NCBI RefSeq assembly: GCF_900220975.1
Contig: NZ_OBQD01000016.1
Location: forward strand, 54,410 to 118,409
Length of the DNA stretch: 64,000 nt
Reading direction: 5' to 3'
From: Rhizobium subbaraonis
Lineage (GTDB): Bacteria > Pseudomonadota > Alphaproteobacteria > Rhizobiales > Rhizobiaceae
The position numbers and the translations under genes are program-made. Each line of letters opens with the position of its first letter. Within the stretch, counting starts at the first letter, position 1. Under the pieces are notes generated by a model that was given only the letters and a program-made list of their open reading frames with translations, was not told where the DNA came from and searched no databases. Positions 27,022 to 36,850 of the stretch are shown in pieces.

Positions 27022-29034
27022 ATGCAGTCGGTATTTTCCGGCGATATCGAAGTCAGCATAGTTCGGGCGGGTCGGGAAATAGCCCGCGTTGTCAGGCCGT
27101 TGCGCGAAACCGCCGCAGGTCCGGTCATTCGCTTCAAACGCCAGTTCTGGCCAGTGGCTGATGGCATCGTATATCTCGACAATGGGCCAATCCCGGAAGA
27201 CGGCGATAACTCGCCGGCAAACGAGAACCTTGTGCGCCATGACGAAGAAGACGATGTCCTCCAGGATGCGGTCATCTCGGCGGGCGGTTCAGCACGGCTA
27301 CTGGTGAACGCAGGCCCGGGAACGGGCAAGACCTTTGTCGCCTGCTCCCGCGTGGCAGCGCTCATAGGGGAGGGCGTTCCGGCAAGCCGGATCTGGCTTG
27401 TCAGTTTCACACGCACTGCGATTCAGGAAATCAGAAACCGGCTCGAGAGCTACCTCGATGATCCGGCGGACGCGACCGCCGTGAAGATCGCGACGCTCGA
27501 TTCCCATGCCTGGGCAATTCAGTCGGGCTTTTCCTCCGAGGCGAGACTCACGGGGTCACACAACGACAACATACGCACAACGCTGGAGCGTGTTCTCGAG
27601 GACGAGGATGTCCAGGAATATCTCGGACGCATCAGACACCTGGTCATCGACGAGGCACAGGATATTATAGGCGACCGGGCCCGGCTCCTTCTTGCAATGG
27701 TTGACGGTATTGATGAGGGTTGCGGCGTCACCGTCTTTTGCGATCGGGCCCAGGCAATCTACGGCTTCACCGAGGACAGTCATGGCGATGACGACGGCGA
27801 GATTTTCGTGGAGGAGCTGGAGCGCCGTTCGTTCGAGCCACGCGAACTTCGGCGGGTACATCGCACATCCGATCCTGCCCTCCTGAAGATATTTACCGAC
27901 GTGCGGCAGCGGGTCCTCGACGAGCGTCTGCCCGCAAGCAGGAAAGGCGAACTGGTCAGAGGCGAGATCCGTCGACTTGCGGCAAATCAGCTCGGCCAGT
28001 CATGGGACCTCGACCTGACCGGGGTGCCTGCAAACTCGCTTGTCCTGGTAAGGCAACGCTGCGATGCTCTCACCATCTCGGGAAAAAACAGCGAGATACC
28101 GCATCGGCTTCGTATGTCGGGGCTTCCGTCACGCATCCTTCCGTGGCTGGCGCAGATTTTCTGGGACTACGCCGGGCGCCGGGTATCTGATGATGACTTC
28201 ACCGAGCTCTGGCAAACAAGGATCGATGAATCGGCTGCGCCGCTCACAGCGGAACGGGCATGGCAGCTGATGGTCGAGGGTGCCGGTGTGACTGGACACC
28301 TGGTAGATCTCCATCGGCTGAGAGAACTGCTTGGCAGATCCAGCCCCCCTGTCATTTTCACCTCACCGGAGTACGGCGATGGAGGGCCCGTCGTCGGCAC
28401 GATCCACGCCAGCAAGGGCCGGGAGGGGGATAATGTATTTCTCTTTCTTCCACCTCTTGAGGATGATGCCGATGACGAAGAGGAGATCAGGGTCTTGTAT
28501 GTCGGAGCGACGCGTGCGAAACACCGCCTCTCCGTCGGCGACGCGCCTGGCCGGCAATCCGGCAACATCGACGGAAGGGTCTGGAAACGGCTTCCGAAAG
28601 ACAAACTACTGATCGAAATCGGGCGATCCGGAGATCTCGACGCCGAAGGTCTCGTGGGCGTGGCCGCGTTCTCCGAAGAGGAGGCGCGGAAAGCACAATT
28701 GGTCATCGCCCTCAATCCCTCGATGCAGGATCTTTATGCCGCTGCAAAAGGCGATCTCGGATGGAACATGGAGCTCGTCACTCCGGAGCAGCAGCGTATT
28801 GCAGTTCTGGCCGACAGGGTAAGAACGGATTTCCGCGAAATCGCCAAAGCAACTAACCGATGGCCTCAGCCAGGCTACCTCGCCAAAATCCGCTCTATAG
28901 GGCTGCGCACCCTTGTCGTTCGGCCCGGTGACCCCGTTCTTGAACGCCTCCACGAACCATGGCGATCGAGCGGTTTCATGCTTGCACCGATGCTGGTCGG
29001 GTTCGGATGGTCGAAACTGAAAGGACGCTCATGA
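27022..29034 (+). CDS. UvrD/Rep-like superfamily 1 helicase
   Basis: This 670-residue SF1 helicase has an N-terminal extension of about 90 residues, Walker A NAGPGTGKT (near 94-102), motif Ia VSFTRTAIQEI, Walker B HLVIDEAQDI, motif IV-V GTIHASKGREGDNVFLFLP and motif VI VLYVGATRAKHRL. The C-terminal 100 residues have no family I recognise. It is the first of four overlapping defence genes and shares ATGA with the DrmA-like gene. It might replace the extra module found beside drmA/drmB in other DISARM loci. Confidence 0.85.
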   Translation: MQSVFSGDIEVSIVRAGREIARVVRPLRETAAGPVIRFKRQFWPVADGIVYLDNGPIPEDGDNSPANENLVRHDEEDDVLQDAVISAGGSARLLVNAGPGTGKTFVACSRVAALIGEGVPASRIWLVSFTRTAIQEIRNRLESYLDDPADATAVKIATLDSHAWAIQSGFSSEARLTGSHNDNIRTTLERVLEDEDVQEYLGRIRHLVIDEAQDIIGDRARLLLAMVDGIDEGCGVTVFCDRAQAIYGFTEDSHGDDDGEIFVEELERRSFEPRELRRVHRTSDPALLKIFTDVRQRVLDERLPASRKGELVRGEIRRLAANQLGQSWDLDLTGVPANSLVLVRQRCDALTISGKNSEIPHRLRMSGLPSRILPWLAQIFWDYAGRRVSDDDFTELWQTRIDESAAPLTAERAWQLMVEGAGVTGHLVDLHRLRELLGRSSPPVIFTSPEYGDGGPVVGTIHASKGREGDNVFLFLPPLEDDADDEEEIRVLYVGATRAKHRLSVGDAPGRQSGNIDGRVWKRLPKDKLLIEIGRSGDLDAEGLVGVAAFSEEEARKAQLVIALNPSMQDLYAAAKGDLGWNMELVTPEQQRIAVLADRVRTDFREIAKATNRWPQPGYLAKIRSIGLRTLVVRPGDPVLERLHEPWRSSGFMLAPMLVGFGWSKLKGRS

Positions 29035-32000
29035 CAGTCGAAATGCCTCGGGACGCGCTCATCCGGCGCATGCGCGAGGATCTCATGGGTCCCCGCGAGG
29101 TCGATGAAACGCTGGCTGCGCGACCGTCGGACGTTTATCTGACGGGAATACTCTGGCCCAGAAACACTGCCATCTCTCCTGACGAAGACGAACGACTGTC
29201 CGTCGCTGTCGGTGGTGGTGACGACGACGGCGATGACACGCCCGAGCAGGTGCAGGCCCGGTCGGTCGGCATGCGACGTCCATCGACAGCAGGAATTTCT
29301 TTTGCCGTGACAGCGACCCTTGACCAGAGACCGACGGTCGATGTGCAACTCGAATTCGGAACCTATTCGCCTTCGGAAAGCGGCGGCAGGAATCACTGGA
29401 GCCGGCGCCAGAACTCGATAGGTCCGATCGAGGTCGCACTGGACGAGCCGGCCGCGGATATTTCCCTGGACCAATACGGCTTCCCGGAATTGCGTCTGAA
29501 CTCCCGCACCGTACCTTTCGAGCGTGGCCTGCTATCCACGCTCACCCTCGTGAATGATGCGATGCCTGCTGAGCAGGGACGGGCAGCTTTGGAGCAGGCG
29601 ACGATATTTCAAGTTTCCGTCGATATCCGGGCCGGCAGTGGATGCCGGCTCATCTCTCGCCCCAGCCGCCGCAGTCCGGTCGACGAGGAAGACTGGTCCT
29701 CAGCGCTTCTCTATCGCCATGCCCGGGAATACGCCGCCGGTCACACCTGCTCGGCCGACTGGGTCGAAACAGCAGATGGTGATGGGGCCACGCTGGTCCG
29801 CACTGAATGGATCCCGGAAACCGTAGTCGCCGCGGTGACACCAGATGGACATGCCGTCTTCGCGGACCTGAACGATGGCGTTTGTCAGCCGCTTTCAGCA
29901 AACTGGCTGGCGGCTTGCGATCACTCCGCCCTGCCAGCAGCACTCCGCCGTCTTTGTGATGCATACGAGCGCTGGATCCTCATCCAGCAGGACGAAACGG
30001 GACACCTGCGAGGCAAACTGGCCGACGCTGCGACAAGACATCTGGCGGAGGCGGAGCACATCCTTGATCGCATGCGCGGCGGCGTAAGACTCCTCGAAAC
30101 AGATCCTGCCTGCGCCCGCGCCTTCAGGCTGGCCAACCTTGCTATGACGACACAGCGTCAATGGGCCGGTCTCGGCGAACTGATCTGGCGCCCGTTCCAG
30201 CTCGGCTTCCTTCTCCTGACGATCGAAAGCGCCGCCCTGTCGGAACATCCCGATCGCGACACCATGGACCTCCTGTGGTTTCCGACCGGTGGCGGCAAGA
30301 CCGAGGCCTATCTCGGCCTCATCGCGTTTATCGCATTCCATCGCCGCCTGAGCAGGCCCAATGCCGATAACGGTGCAGGTGTTTCGGTGATCATGCGCTA
30401 TACCCTGCGTCTGCTCACGACCCAGCAATTCATTCGCGCCGCGGCGATGATCTGCGCCTGCGAGGTCATCCGACGTGGAAAGTTTGGTCCCGAGAATGTG
30501 ACGGGTCTTGGCGATGAGCCGTTTTCGATTGGCCTGTGGGTCGGGGAAAATTCAACACCGAACACGCGCCAGAGCGCGTTCAACAGCAGAACGGATGATT
30601 CAAGGTCCAGTCCCGAACAGTTGCTCGAGTGCCCCTGCTGCAGGAAAGCGCTGAACTATCACCAGCCATTGCCTGCCGATCCGGTGCAGATTTTCTGCCG
30701 CACTGCTGACTGCACGCTCGCCGGCAGCACGCCGCTTCCGGTGTGGACGGTCGACGAGGACGTCTACGCTGCGCGACCGACCTTGCTCGTGGGAACGATC
30801 GACAAGTTCGCTCAGATTGTTCGCAATTCCCGCACCGCAGTCCTGTTTGCGGTGGGATCGAAAGCCCAGCCACAACTGATCCTGCAGGACGAACTGCATC
30901 TGATTTCGGGGCCACTCGGAACACTGGCTGGTCTCTACGAATCGGCTCTCGACCTCATTCTCTCCGCCGACGGCACCCGGCCAAAAATCATCGGATCCAC
31001 AGCCACCATTCGCCGCGCACCCGAACAGGTGCGCGCCCTGTTCGACCGGAAGACATGTCAGTTCCCTCCTCCGGGGCTGTCGGCCGACGATTCCGGTTTT
31101 ACAGTCGTCGACCCCTCCTTACCGGGGCGACGGTATGTCGGTATCACTACGGCAGGCCGGTCGGCCAAGTTCACACTTCAGGCAGCCGCGGCATCCCTGC
31201 TGCAGAGTGCATTCGCTGGCTTGCCACCCGAACACCAGGATCATTACTGGACGCTCGTCGCCTATTTCAATTCGCTGCGCGAACTCGGCGGTGCCCTCGT
31301 TCTCATGCAGGACGACGTTCACGACAGCATCCGACTGTTCGCAGATGCGCGCCACGAGGAAAGGCGGACATTGCAGTTCGTCGAGGAACTGACATCACGC
31401 CGGACCCAGAAGGAAATCACCGGCATGCTCAGCCAACTCGAACGAAAGGCCGGCCATCCGGAAGCTGTCGACGTTCTGCTCGCGACCAACATGGTCAGCG
31501 TAGGCGTGGACATTTCCCGACTCGGCCTGATGCTCGTCAACGGTCAGCCAAAGACGATGGCGGAGTACATCCAGGCGACGAGCCGCGTCGGACGCGGATC
31601 GGTATCTGGACTGGTCATCCCGGTTCTCAACAACGCCAAACCCCGCGACCGTTCTCATTACGAGACGTTCCGGACATGGCACTCGACACTCTATCGCGAG
31701 GTCGAGGCTACCAGCGTCACACCGTTTGCGTCGAGGGCGCGCGACCGCGCCCTGCATGCAGTTCTCGTTGCCATTATCCGGCATCTGGCCGCCGGCATGC
31801 TGGATTCGCCGGTGCTGAATGATTCAGCGCTCGACGCTGCAGAAGAGCTGATCTTGAAGGTCGGCAAGCGGGCGAAGGATGTCGATCCCCTGGAAACCGA
31901 CGTCGAGACCGAACTGAGAGAGCGCCTGAACAGATGGCGCCGCAGGGCACCGCAGGTCTACTGGAATGAGTATAAGAAAGACACGCTGCTGCAGTCGGCC

Positions 32001-32141
32001 GAAGCCGCGGCTGCCAAGCGGGCAGCCGGAAGGGTCGTCGGTCAGGCCTGGCCCACTCCCAATTCAATGAGAGGGGTAGAACCCTCGACGAACTACAGGC
32101 TTGCCGAAGGGCTGCGGAGGAAAACAGATGGCACGGTATGA
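29031..32141 (+). CDS. drmA: DrmA-like superfamily 2 helicase (DISARM core)
   Basis: This 1036-residue protein has helicase Walker A PTGGGKTEAYLGL (near 421-433), a DEAH-like box LILQDELHLISGPLG, motif III IGSTATIRR and C-terminal motifs TNMVSVGVDISRLGLM and QATSRVGRG. A Cys cluster (CPCCRKAL ... CRTADC) lies between. This is the architecture of DrmA, one of the two core DISARM proteins, which load on invading DNA. The start at 29031 overlaps the UvrD-like stop, and the end overlaps the DrmB-like gene by 14 bp. Confidence 0.85.
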   Translation: MTVEMPRDALIRRMREDLMGPREVDETLAARPSDVYLTGILWPRNTAISPDEDERLSVAVGGGDDDGDDTPEQVQARSVGMRRPSTAGISFAVTATLDQRPTVDVQLEFGTYSPSESGGRNHWSRRQNSIGPIEVALDEPAADISLDQYGFPELRLNSRTVPFERGLLSTLTLVNDAMPAEQGRAALEQATIFQVSVDIRAGSGCRLISRPSRRSPVDEEDWSSALLYRHAREYAAGHTCSADWVETADGDGATLVRTEWIPETVVAAVTPDGHAVFADLNDGVCQPLSANWLAACDHSALPAALRRLCDAYERWILIQQDETGHLRGKLADAATRHLAEAEHILDRMRGGVRLLETDPACARAFRLANLAMTTQRQWAGLGELIWRPFQLGFLLLTIESAALSEHPDRDTMDLLWFPTGGGKTEAYLGLIAFIAFHRRLSRPNADNGAGVSVIMRYTLRLLTTQQFIRAAAMICACEVIRRGKFGPENVTGLGDEPFSIGLWVGENSTPNTRQSAFNSRTDDSRSSPEQLLECPCCRKALNYHQPLPADPVQIFCRTADCTLAGSTPLPVWTVDEDVYAARPTLLVGTIDKFAQIVRNSRTAVLFAVGSKAQPQLILQDELHLISGPLGTLAGLYESALDLILSADGTRPKIIGSTATIRRAPEQVRALFDRKTCQFPPPGLSADDSGFTVVDPSLPGRRYVGITTAGRSAKFTLQAAAASLLQSAFAGLPPEHQDHYWTLVAYFNSLRELGGALVLMQDDVHDSIRLFADARHEERRTLQFVEELTSRRTQKEITGMLSQLERKAGHPEAVDVLLATNMVSVGVDISRLGLMLVNGQPKTMAEYIQATSRVGRGSVSGLVIPVLNNAKPRDRSHYETFRTWHSTLYREVEATSVTPFASRARDRALHAVLVAIIRHLAAGMLDSPVLNDSALDAAEELILKVGKRAKDVDPLETDVETELRERLNRWRRRAPQVYWNEYKKDTLLQSAEAAAAKRAAGRVVGQAWPTPNSMRGVEPSTNYRLAEGLRRKTDGTV

Positions 32142-33954
32142 CCTTGGGGAACTCCGCAGAAGCGCGGCCGTGGCGACGTTCGGTCCGGGCGCGATCGTCG
32201 ACTTTCGTGCCGGCGAAGCCACCATCTCCGCCGTCGCAGCCGGGCTCGAGCAATGGGACGAGAGTTTTCCGCCGGCCGGCATGCTCAATGAGCAGGCGAT
32301 CCGCGAAGAGCGCCTACAGAAGAAACTCGGGGTCAAGGGTTTCAGACTTCCTCCGGTGCGTGACCCTGCCCGCGAGAAGGATGCCGAACGAGCCTTGCCG
32401 GCCGTGCGGTTTCCGCAATGGCTCCAGTGCCCGAAATGCGACCGGATTGCAAAGGTGGAGGAATGGGGCGAGGAGGCCGGCCGCGCCGGCGTCCATTGCC
32501 AGAAATGCACCAGTGAGGCGCCCGGCCGGCGAAAGGTCTACGTCGTGCCGGTCCGTTTCGTTCTTGCGTGCGAATCCGGCCATCTCGATGAGTTTCCGTG
32601 GCACTGGTGGGTCGGCCACAAGGAAGGCTGCAGGAACAAGCGCTTTCTCAAATTGGAATCACGACAGGCCGGTCTTGCGGGCCTCATCCTCAGTTGCGCC
32701 GAGTGCGGCTCGACGAAGTCCATGGATGGTATATTCTCGAAAGAAACCTGGAAGAAATTCTCGACCTGTTCCGGCCGGCGTCCCTGGCTCGCCGGCGGCC
32801 ACCAGGACTGCTCCCACCATCCGCGTGCCACACAGCGCGGCGCGTCGAACCTCTACTTTCCCGTCATTGAATCCGCCCTCAGCATCCCGCCATGGTCGGA
32901 CCGCTTGCAGGAAGCGCTTGGAGTGTACTGGGAGCCGATCGTCAACGTAGCCGAAGGACGCGCCACCTTCATAGCAAGCCTGGCGACGACGGTCCTGGCG
33001 CCGGTGCTGAGCGAACTCAACATGTCCCCCGAAGAGCTCGCCGCAGAGGTGGCGCGGCGCGTGAAGCAGGAGGAAGTTATCGACGTCGATAATCTGCGCG
33101 GTGAGGAATACCGCCAGTTCACGGGCAGCGCCTATGTTCAGGGGCTCGATCGGGAGTTCGAGATCCGCCCCCAGAAGGTTCCGGACGGCTTGCGTCCTTG
33201 GTTCTCGCGCCTCGTCAAGGTGAGCCGGTTGCGGGAGGTCAGGGCGATGACCGGCTTCACACGCATCCATCCACTCGGTGAAGGTGCGACGGAAAAGGCG
33301 AAGATCTCGCTCTCGAACCTGGGCTGGTTGCCTGCTATCGAGGTGCGTGGTGAGGGCATCTTCCTTGAGTTCGACGATAAGGCGATCGGCGAGTGGGAAA
33401 AGCGACCTGAAGTGGAATCCCGCGCGGCGCGCATCGATCAGCACCTCAGAGACGAATGGCAGGAACGTCACGGGGCGGGATCTGAACCGCCACGCGTCAT
33501 CACTCCCCGCTTCCTGCTCGTTCATACCTTTGCGCACGCGCTGATGAGGCAGCTCACGCTGGACTGCGGTTATTCGTCCACTGCCTTGCGCGAGCGATTG
33601 TACGTGTCCGACGGAGACACCGGAATGCGCGGGCTACTCATCTATACGGCGACGACGGATGACGACGGCACGCTCGGCGGGCTGCAAAGACAGGGCGATC
33701 CCGACCGCATCGAAGGCACGATCATATCAGCTGTGCAATCGCAGGCATGGTGCTCGTCCGATCCCCTGTGCATCGAGGACATGCTGACGCCGGAAGACGG
33801 CCTTTCGCTGGCGGCGTGCCACTCCTGCGTGCTCGCGCCGGAAACATCCTGCGAGGAGTTCAACCGGTTCCTGGACCGGGCGACCCTCGTCGGACTTCCG
33901 TCCGCTGCATCGGTGGGCTATTTCGGCACAATGATCACGGATGCGCGCGTATGA
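32128..33954 (+). CDS. drmB: DrmB-like DUF1998 protein (DISARM core)
   Basis: This 608-residue protein begins MARYDLGELRRSAAVATFGPGAIVDF. It has two Cys zinc-knuckle pairs (CPKCDRI, CQKCTSE), a CSECG-like region and the DUF1998 signature toward the end (LLVHTFAHALMRQLTLDCGY, then ACHSCVLAPETSCEEFNRFLDR). DrmB partners the DrmA helicase in DISARM defence. GGAGG precedes the ATG at 32128. The stop overlaps the next start by ATGA. Confidence 0.87.
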   Translation: MARYDLGELRRSAAVATFGPGAIVDFRAGEATISAVAAGLEQWDESFPPAGMLNEQAIREERLQKKLGVKGFRLPPVRDPAREKDAERALPAVRFPQWLQCPKCDRIAKVEEWGEEAGRAGVHCQKCTSEAPGRRKVYVVPVRFVLACESGHLDEFPWHWWVGHKEGCRNKRFLKLESRQAGLAGLILSCAECGSTKSMDGIFSKETWKKFSTCSGRRPWLAGGHQDCSHHPRATQRGASNLYFPVIESALSIPPWSDRLQEALGVYWEPIVNVAEGRATFIASLATTVLAPVLSELNMSPEELAAEVARRVKQEEVIDVDNLRGEEYRQFTGSAYVQGLDREFEIRPQKVPDGLRPWFSRLVKVSRLREVRAMTGFTRIHPLGEGATEKAKISLSNLGWLPAIEVRGEGIFLEFDDKAIGEWEKRPEVESRAARIDQHLRDEWQERHGAGSEPPRVITPRFLLVHTFAHALMRQLTLDCGYSSTALRERLYVSDGDTGMRGLLIYTATTDDDGTLGGLQRQGDPDRIEGTIISAVQSQAWCSSDPLCIEDMLTPEDGLSLAACHSCVLAPETSCEEFNRFLDRATLVGLPSAASVGYFGTMITDARV

Positions 33955-35585
33955 CTGGCGCGCGTATGTGGCCGTCACCCCTGCCACGCCAGATCAGGCA
34001 GGATCCTCTGCGTTCCTCCGAGGTGCGGGTATACGATCTGCTTGCAGAACAGCTTGGCCCGCAATGGACGGTCTATTACAGTCGCCCGTATCTCAAGATG
34101 ACATCGACGGGCGCGGAACTGGACGGGGAAGCGGATTTCGTGGTGGTTCACCCCGTGCGGGGCATGCTGACTCTGGAGGTCAAGGGTGGCGAAATATCGA
34201 GAGATCCTGCCACTGAGCAGTGGTTCAGCCGCGACCGCCACAATGTCCTCCACAAGATCACGAATCCGGTGAAACAGGCTGTTTCAGCGCAGCATACCCT
34301 GCTCGACAAGGTCCGCGAGCTCGCCAGTTGGCCAAAGGGAGCGTTCATACGCGCCCGGCACGGGGTCGTATTCCCCAACGCCGCCAGCCCTCCTCAAAAT
34401 CTCGGCCCTGACATGCCGCGCGAGATCTTCTGCTGCAGACACGAGTTTCCGAAACTCGGCGAATGGGTTCGAAGCCGACTTGCGGGCGGCAACGAGGGAC
34501 CGATGGGCGAGGCCGGCATGAAGGCCTTCGAGGAGTTGCTCTCGCTCCCCTTTACGCTGCGTGTTCCCCTTGCCAGCTACCTTGGCGAGGATGAGCAAGC
34601 GATCGAGACGCTGACGCCCCAACAATTCTATGTGCTCGATGCAGTGTCGCATCTGACGCGCGTGGCGGCGGGCGGTGGCGCCGGGACGGGAAAGACGATC
34701 GTAGCCTGCGAGGACGCATTCCGGCTGGCCACAGCCGGTCAAAAAACAGCCCTCCTGTGTCTCGGCGACAAGCTTGCCTCGCATTTGCGTCAGCGTATGA
34801 AGTCGTCCGGAGTCCTTGTCATGACGTTTCCCGAACTCTGCCACCACTATGCGTTTGTCGCGGGATTGCGCGGCGACCTGGGCCTGAGCGAGGCACTGGA
34901 AATCGGACCGGATCTCCTTGCGAAAGCCGTTCAAACGGAACCCTCTCTGAGGCTGGATGCCATCGTGGTCGACGAGGCGCAGGATTTCCGGACGCAGTGG
35001 TGGATCGCGCTGGAAGACATACTCGTCGATTCGAAAACATCGACGCTGCACGCGTTCTACGACACAAACCAGAGCGTCTACGGCGATCTCACGGGCGAAC
35101 TCGCATCGTTCAACATCGTCCCGATCAGGCTCTCGCGCAATCTACGGAACACCCAGGCGATCCACGCCGCAGCGACACGATTCTATCGCGGCAGCGCCAT
35201 CACCGCCGATGGGCCGGAAGGTTTTCCCGTCCATTGGGTCGCCTGCACTCCACGCTCGAGAGAGCAGCAGGTTATCGACGTCCTTCGCGGTCTTACGGTC
35301 GATGGCGAAGTTGCTGCTGCCAACATTACCGTCCTTGTCGCAAGCGAGGAACTTGTCGGGCACCTGCAAAAGCGTTTGGCTACTTTCGACGGACTGACCG
35401 TCTCACATATCCGCGATTTCAAAGGTTTGGAGTGCCAGGCGGCGCTGCTCATCGCCACTCGGGAAATCGCTGACGAACGAGAGCTGGCTTACGTCGCGTT
35501 GTCACGGGCCCGTGCTCACCTGACCATTTTGGGCGAGTCGGACATATTGAACTGGCTGAAGGAACATTCACCAAATCCGATCTAG
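33951..35585 (+). CDS. NERD-domain nuclease fused to SF1 helicase
   Basis: This 544-residue protein has an N-terminal NERD nuclease-like domain (about 20-130: LDGEADFVVVHPVRGMLTLEVKGG, with Asp and ExK residues). The SF1 helicase part has Walker A GGGAGTGKT (near 242-250), Walker B IVVDEAQDFR, and the later motifs IRDFKGLECQAALL and YVALSRARAHLTI. It is the last gene of the DISARM-like operon, where the PLD nuclease DrmC would often be. Nuclease plus helicase suggests it degrades DNA bound by the DrmAB pair. Confidence 0.83.
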   Translation: MTGARMWPSPLPRQIRQDPLRSSEVRVYDLLAEQLGPQWTVYYSRPYLKMTSTGAELDGEADFVVVHPVRGMLTLEVKGGEISRDPATEQWFSRDRHNVLHKITNPVKQAVSAQHTLLDKVRELASWPKGAFIRARHGVVFPNAASPPQNLGPDMPREIFCCRHEFPKLGEWVRSRLAGGNEGPMGEAGMKAFEELLSLPFTLRVPLASYLGEDEQAIETLTPQQFYVLDAVSHLTRVAAGGGAGTGKTIVACEDAFRLATAGQKTALLCLGDKLASHLRQRMKSSGVLVMTFPELCHHYAFVAGLRGDLGLSEALEIGPDLLAKAVQTEPSLRLDAIVVDEAQDFRTQWWIALEDILVDSKTSTLHAFYDTNQSVYGDLTGELASFNIVPIRLSRNLRNTQAIHAAATRFYRGSAITADGPEGFPVHWVACTPRSREQQVIDVLRGLTVDGEVAAANITVLVASEELVGHLQKRLATFDGLTVSHIRDFKGLECQAALLIATREIADERELAYVALSRARAHLTILGESDILNWLKEHSPNPI

Positions 35586-35645
35586 CCGATCGGGGCAGGG
35601 GCGCCGGTCACGGAAGCCACCGTCCTCAAGAGAAGGGACTGCCGC

Positions 35646-36224
35646 ATGATGAAGATGAGCGTACAGCCCGAAACCGTTAATGTTGAGATCAGAAGGACAG
35701 TCAACCTGTCTCTTCTGCCGCTTTTGGATGAAGAGCGCGCCGGATCGGAAGACGGAATTGCGCTAAATCTCGCCTACTTCGATGTCCGGGGATGGGACGT
35801 GGAAGACGTCGAACTCGTGCAGAAGGAAGAACTCGAACTTCTCACCAAGCTGGCAGATGCCGGCTGGAGGACAGATGCTGCCGAGGAAATTCTGGAAGGG
35901 CACTTTTCCGACTACAGCGAGCTTTCCGGCTTCGATGCAGGAATGGGCACGGCGGTGTATGCTCTCTCGGCGGCCGGTGCGATACCGATTTCCTCGTGCA
36001 ACGGCGGAACCATCGGGCAGGGATTCCACGCCGAAAGAGTGCCATCAATCCTGTTTGCTGCAGGGGAAAATTTCGAGCCTGCACTGATCATGAAAGCGGC
36101 GGAAGAGGCCGATCTGGGCCTTATCCCCAACGGCGAATTCGTAGAAATTTTTGCTGACCAGGTGCTCAAGTTCCATGATTTCTCACGAAGACTCACGGCT
36201 GCCCTGAGAGAGAAAACATCCTGA
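35646..36224 (+). CDS. Acidic protein of unknown function at the end of the defence operon
   Basis: This 192-residue acidic protein (many Asp and Glu) has no signal peptide and no catalytic motif I recognise. It starts 60 bp after the NERD-helicase on the same strand and may be the operon's last gene. It is cytosolic by composition. A regulatory or accessory defence role is a guess from position alone. Confidence 0.6.
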   Translation: MMKMSVQPETVNVEIRRTVNLSLLPLLDEERAGSEDGIALNLAYFDVRGWDVEDVELVQKEELELLTKLADAGWRTDAAEEILEGHFSDYSELSGFDAGMGTAVYALSAAGAIPISSCNGGTIGQGFHAERVPSILFAAGENFEPALIMKAAEEADLGLIPNGEFVEIFADQVLKFHDFSRRLTAALREKTS

Positions 36225-36349
36225 CCTGACGCTCAGCACTTGTGGCGATCTCGCCCTGTCGTAGTTCAAAAAAAGCGAGCTATCGCTCGAGGCGGACCCG
36301 CAGACGACGGGCGCGTTCCTTGAATGCCGCTTCGCCGCCCTCCAGAATA

Positions 36350-36799
36350 TCACAGACGTGCTTTCGCATGTCTGCGTCCTCCAGCCCCCCCGGATTGATA
36401 TGTTATCGAGGGCAGTTCGCCCGGACTATGCGGCCCTGCGGAAGCGACAATGATCTCATCCGCATCGACGTGATCGGGATCCTCGGGATTCACGAGGAGA
36501 TGGCAATTGACCCAATTGCCTTTGACCGTTCCGAATGCGAGGCGCAGTTCGACGTTCGGGAAGATGAGGTCGACACCAAGTAGGCGGCCGTCGCGATATT
36601 TCGCCGCGCGGATCTCCTGGTAGGTGTCGAGTAGATAATGGTCTGTGACGCCCAGGGCGCGGATTTGGGGCGACGCCGCCTCGATCTTCGATAGATATTC
36701 CTCCCTGGTGTCCGTCCCCTTGAACTGATCGTTGAGGACTGTACCGGGCGCATGAATATGCGGTTCCCATCGAAGCCATCGAGATCCGGAATTTGCCAT
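36350..36799 (-). pseudogene. TrlF-like PHP/ATPase protein, N-terminal fragment
   Basis: The first 110 or so residues (SRWLRWEPHIHAPGTVLNDQ, then EEYLSKIEA and RALGVTDHYLLDTYQEIR) match the PHP-domain start of TrlF-type AAA-like ATPases, which are much longer. The similarity stops near 36400 and the frame ends soon after, so most of the protein is gone. Full-length relatives are found in defence islands, which fits this place. Confidence 0.55.
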
Positions 36800-36850
36800 G
36801 TCCCCACTTGTTGCCGCCCCCGTGGCGAACGAAATTCATGTTTCTGTTGT

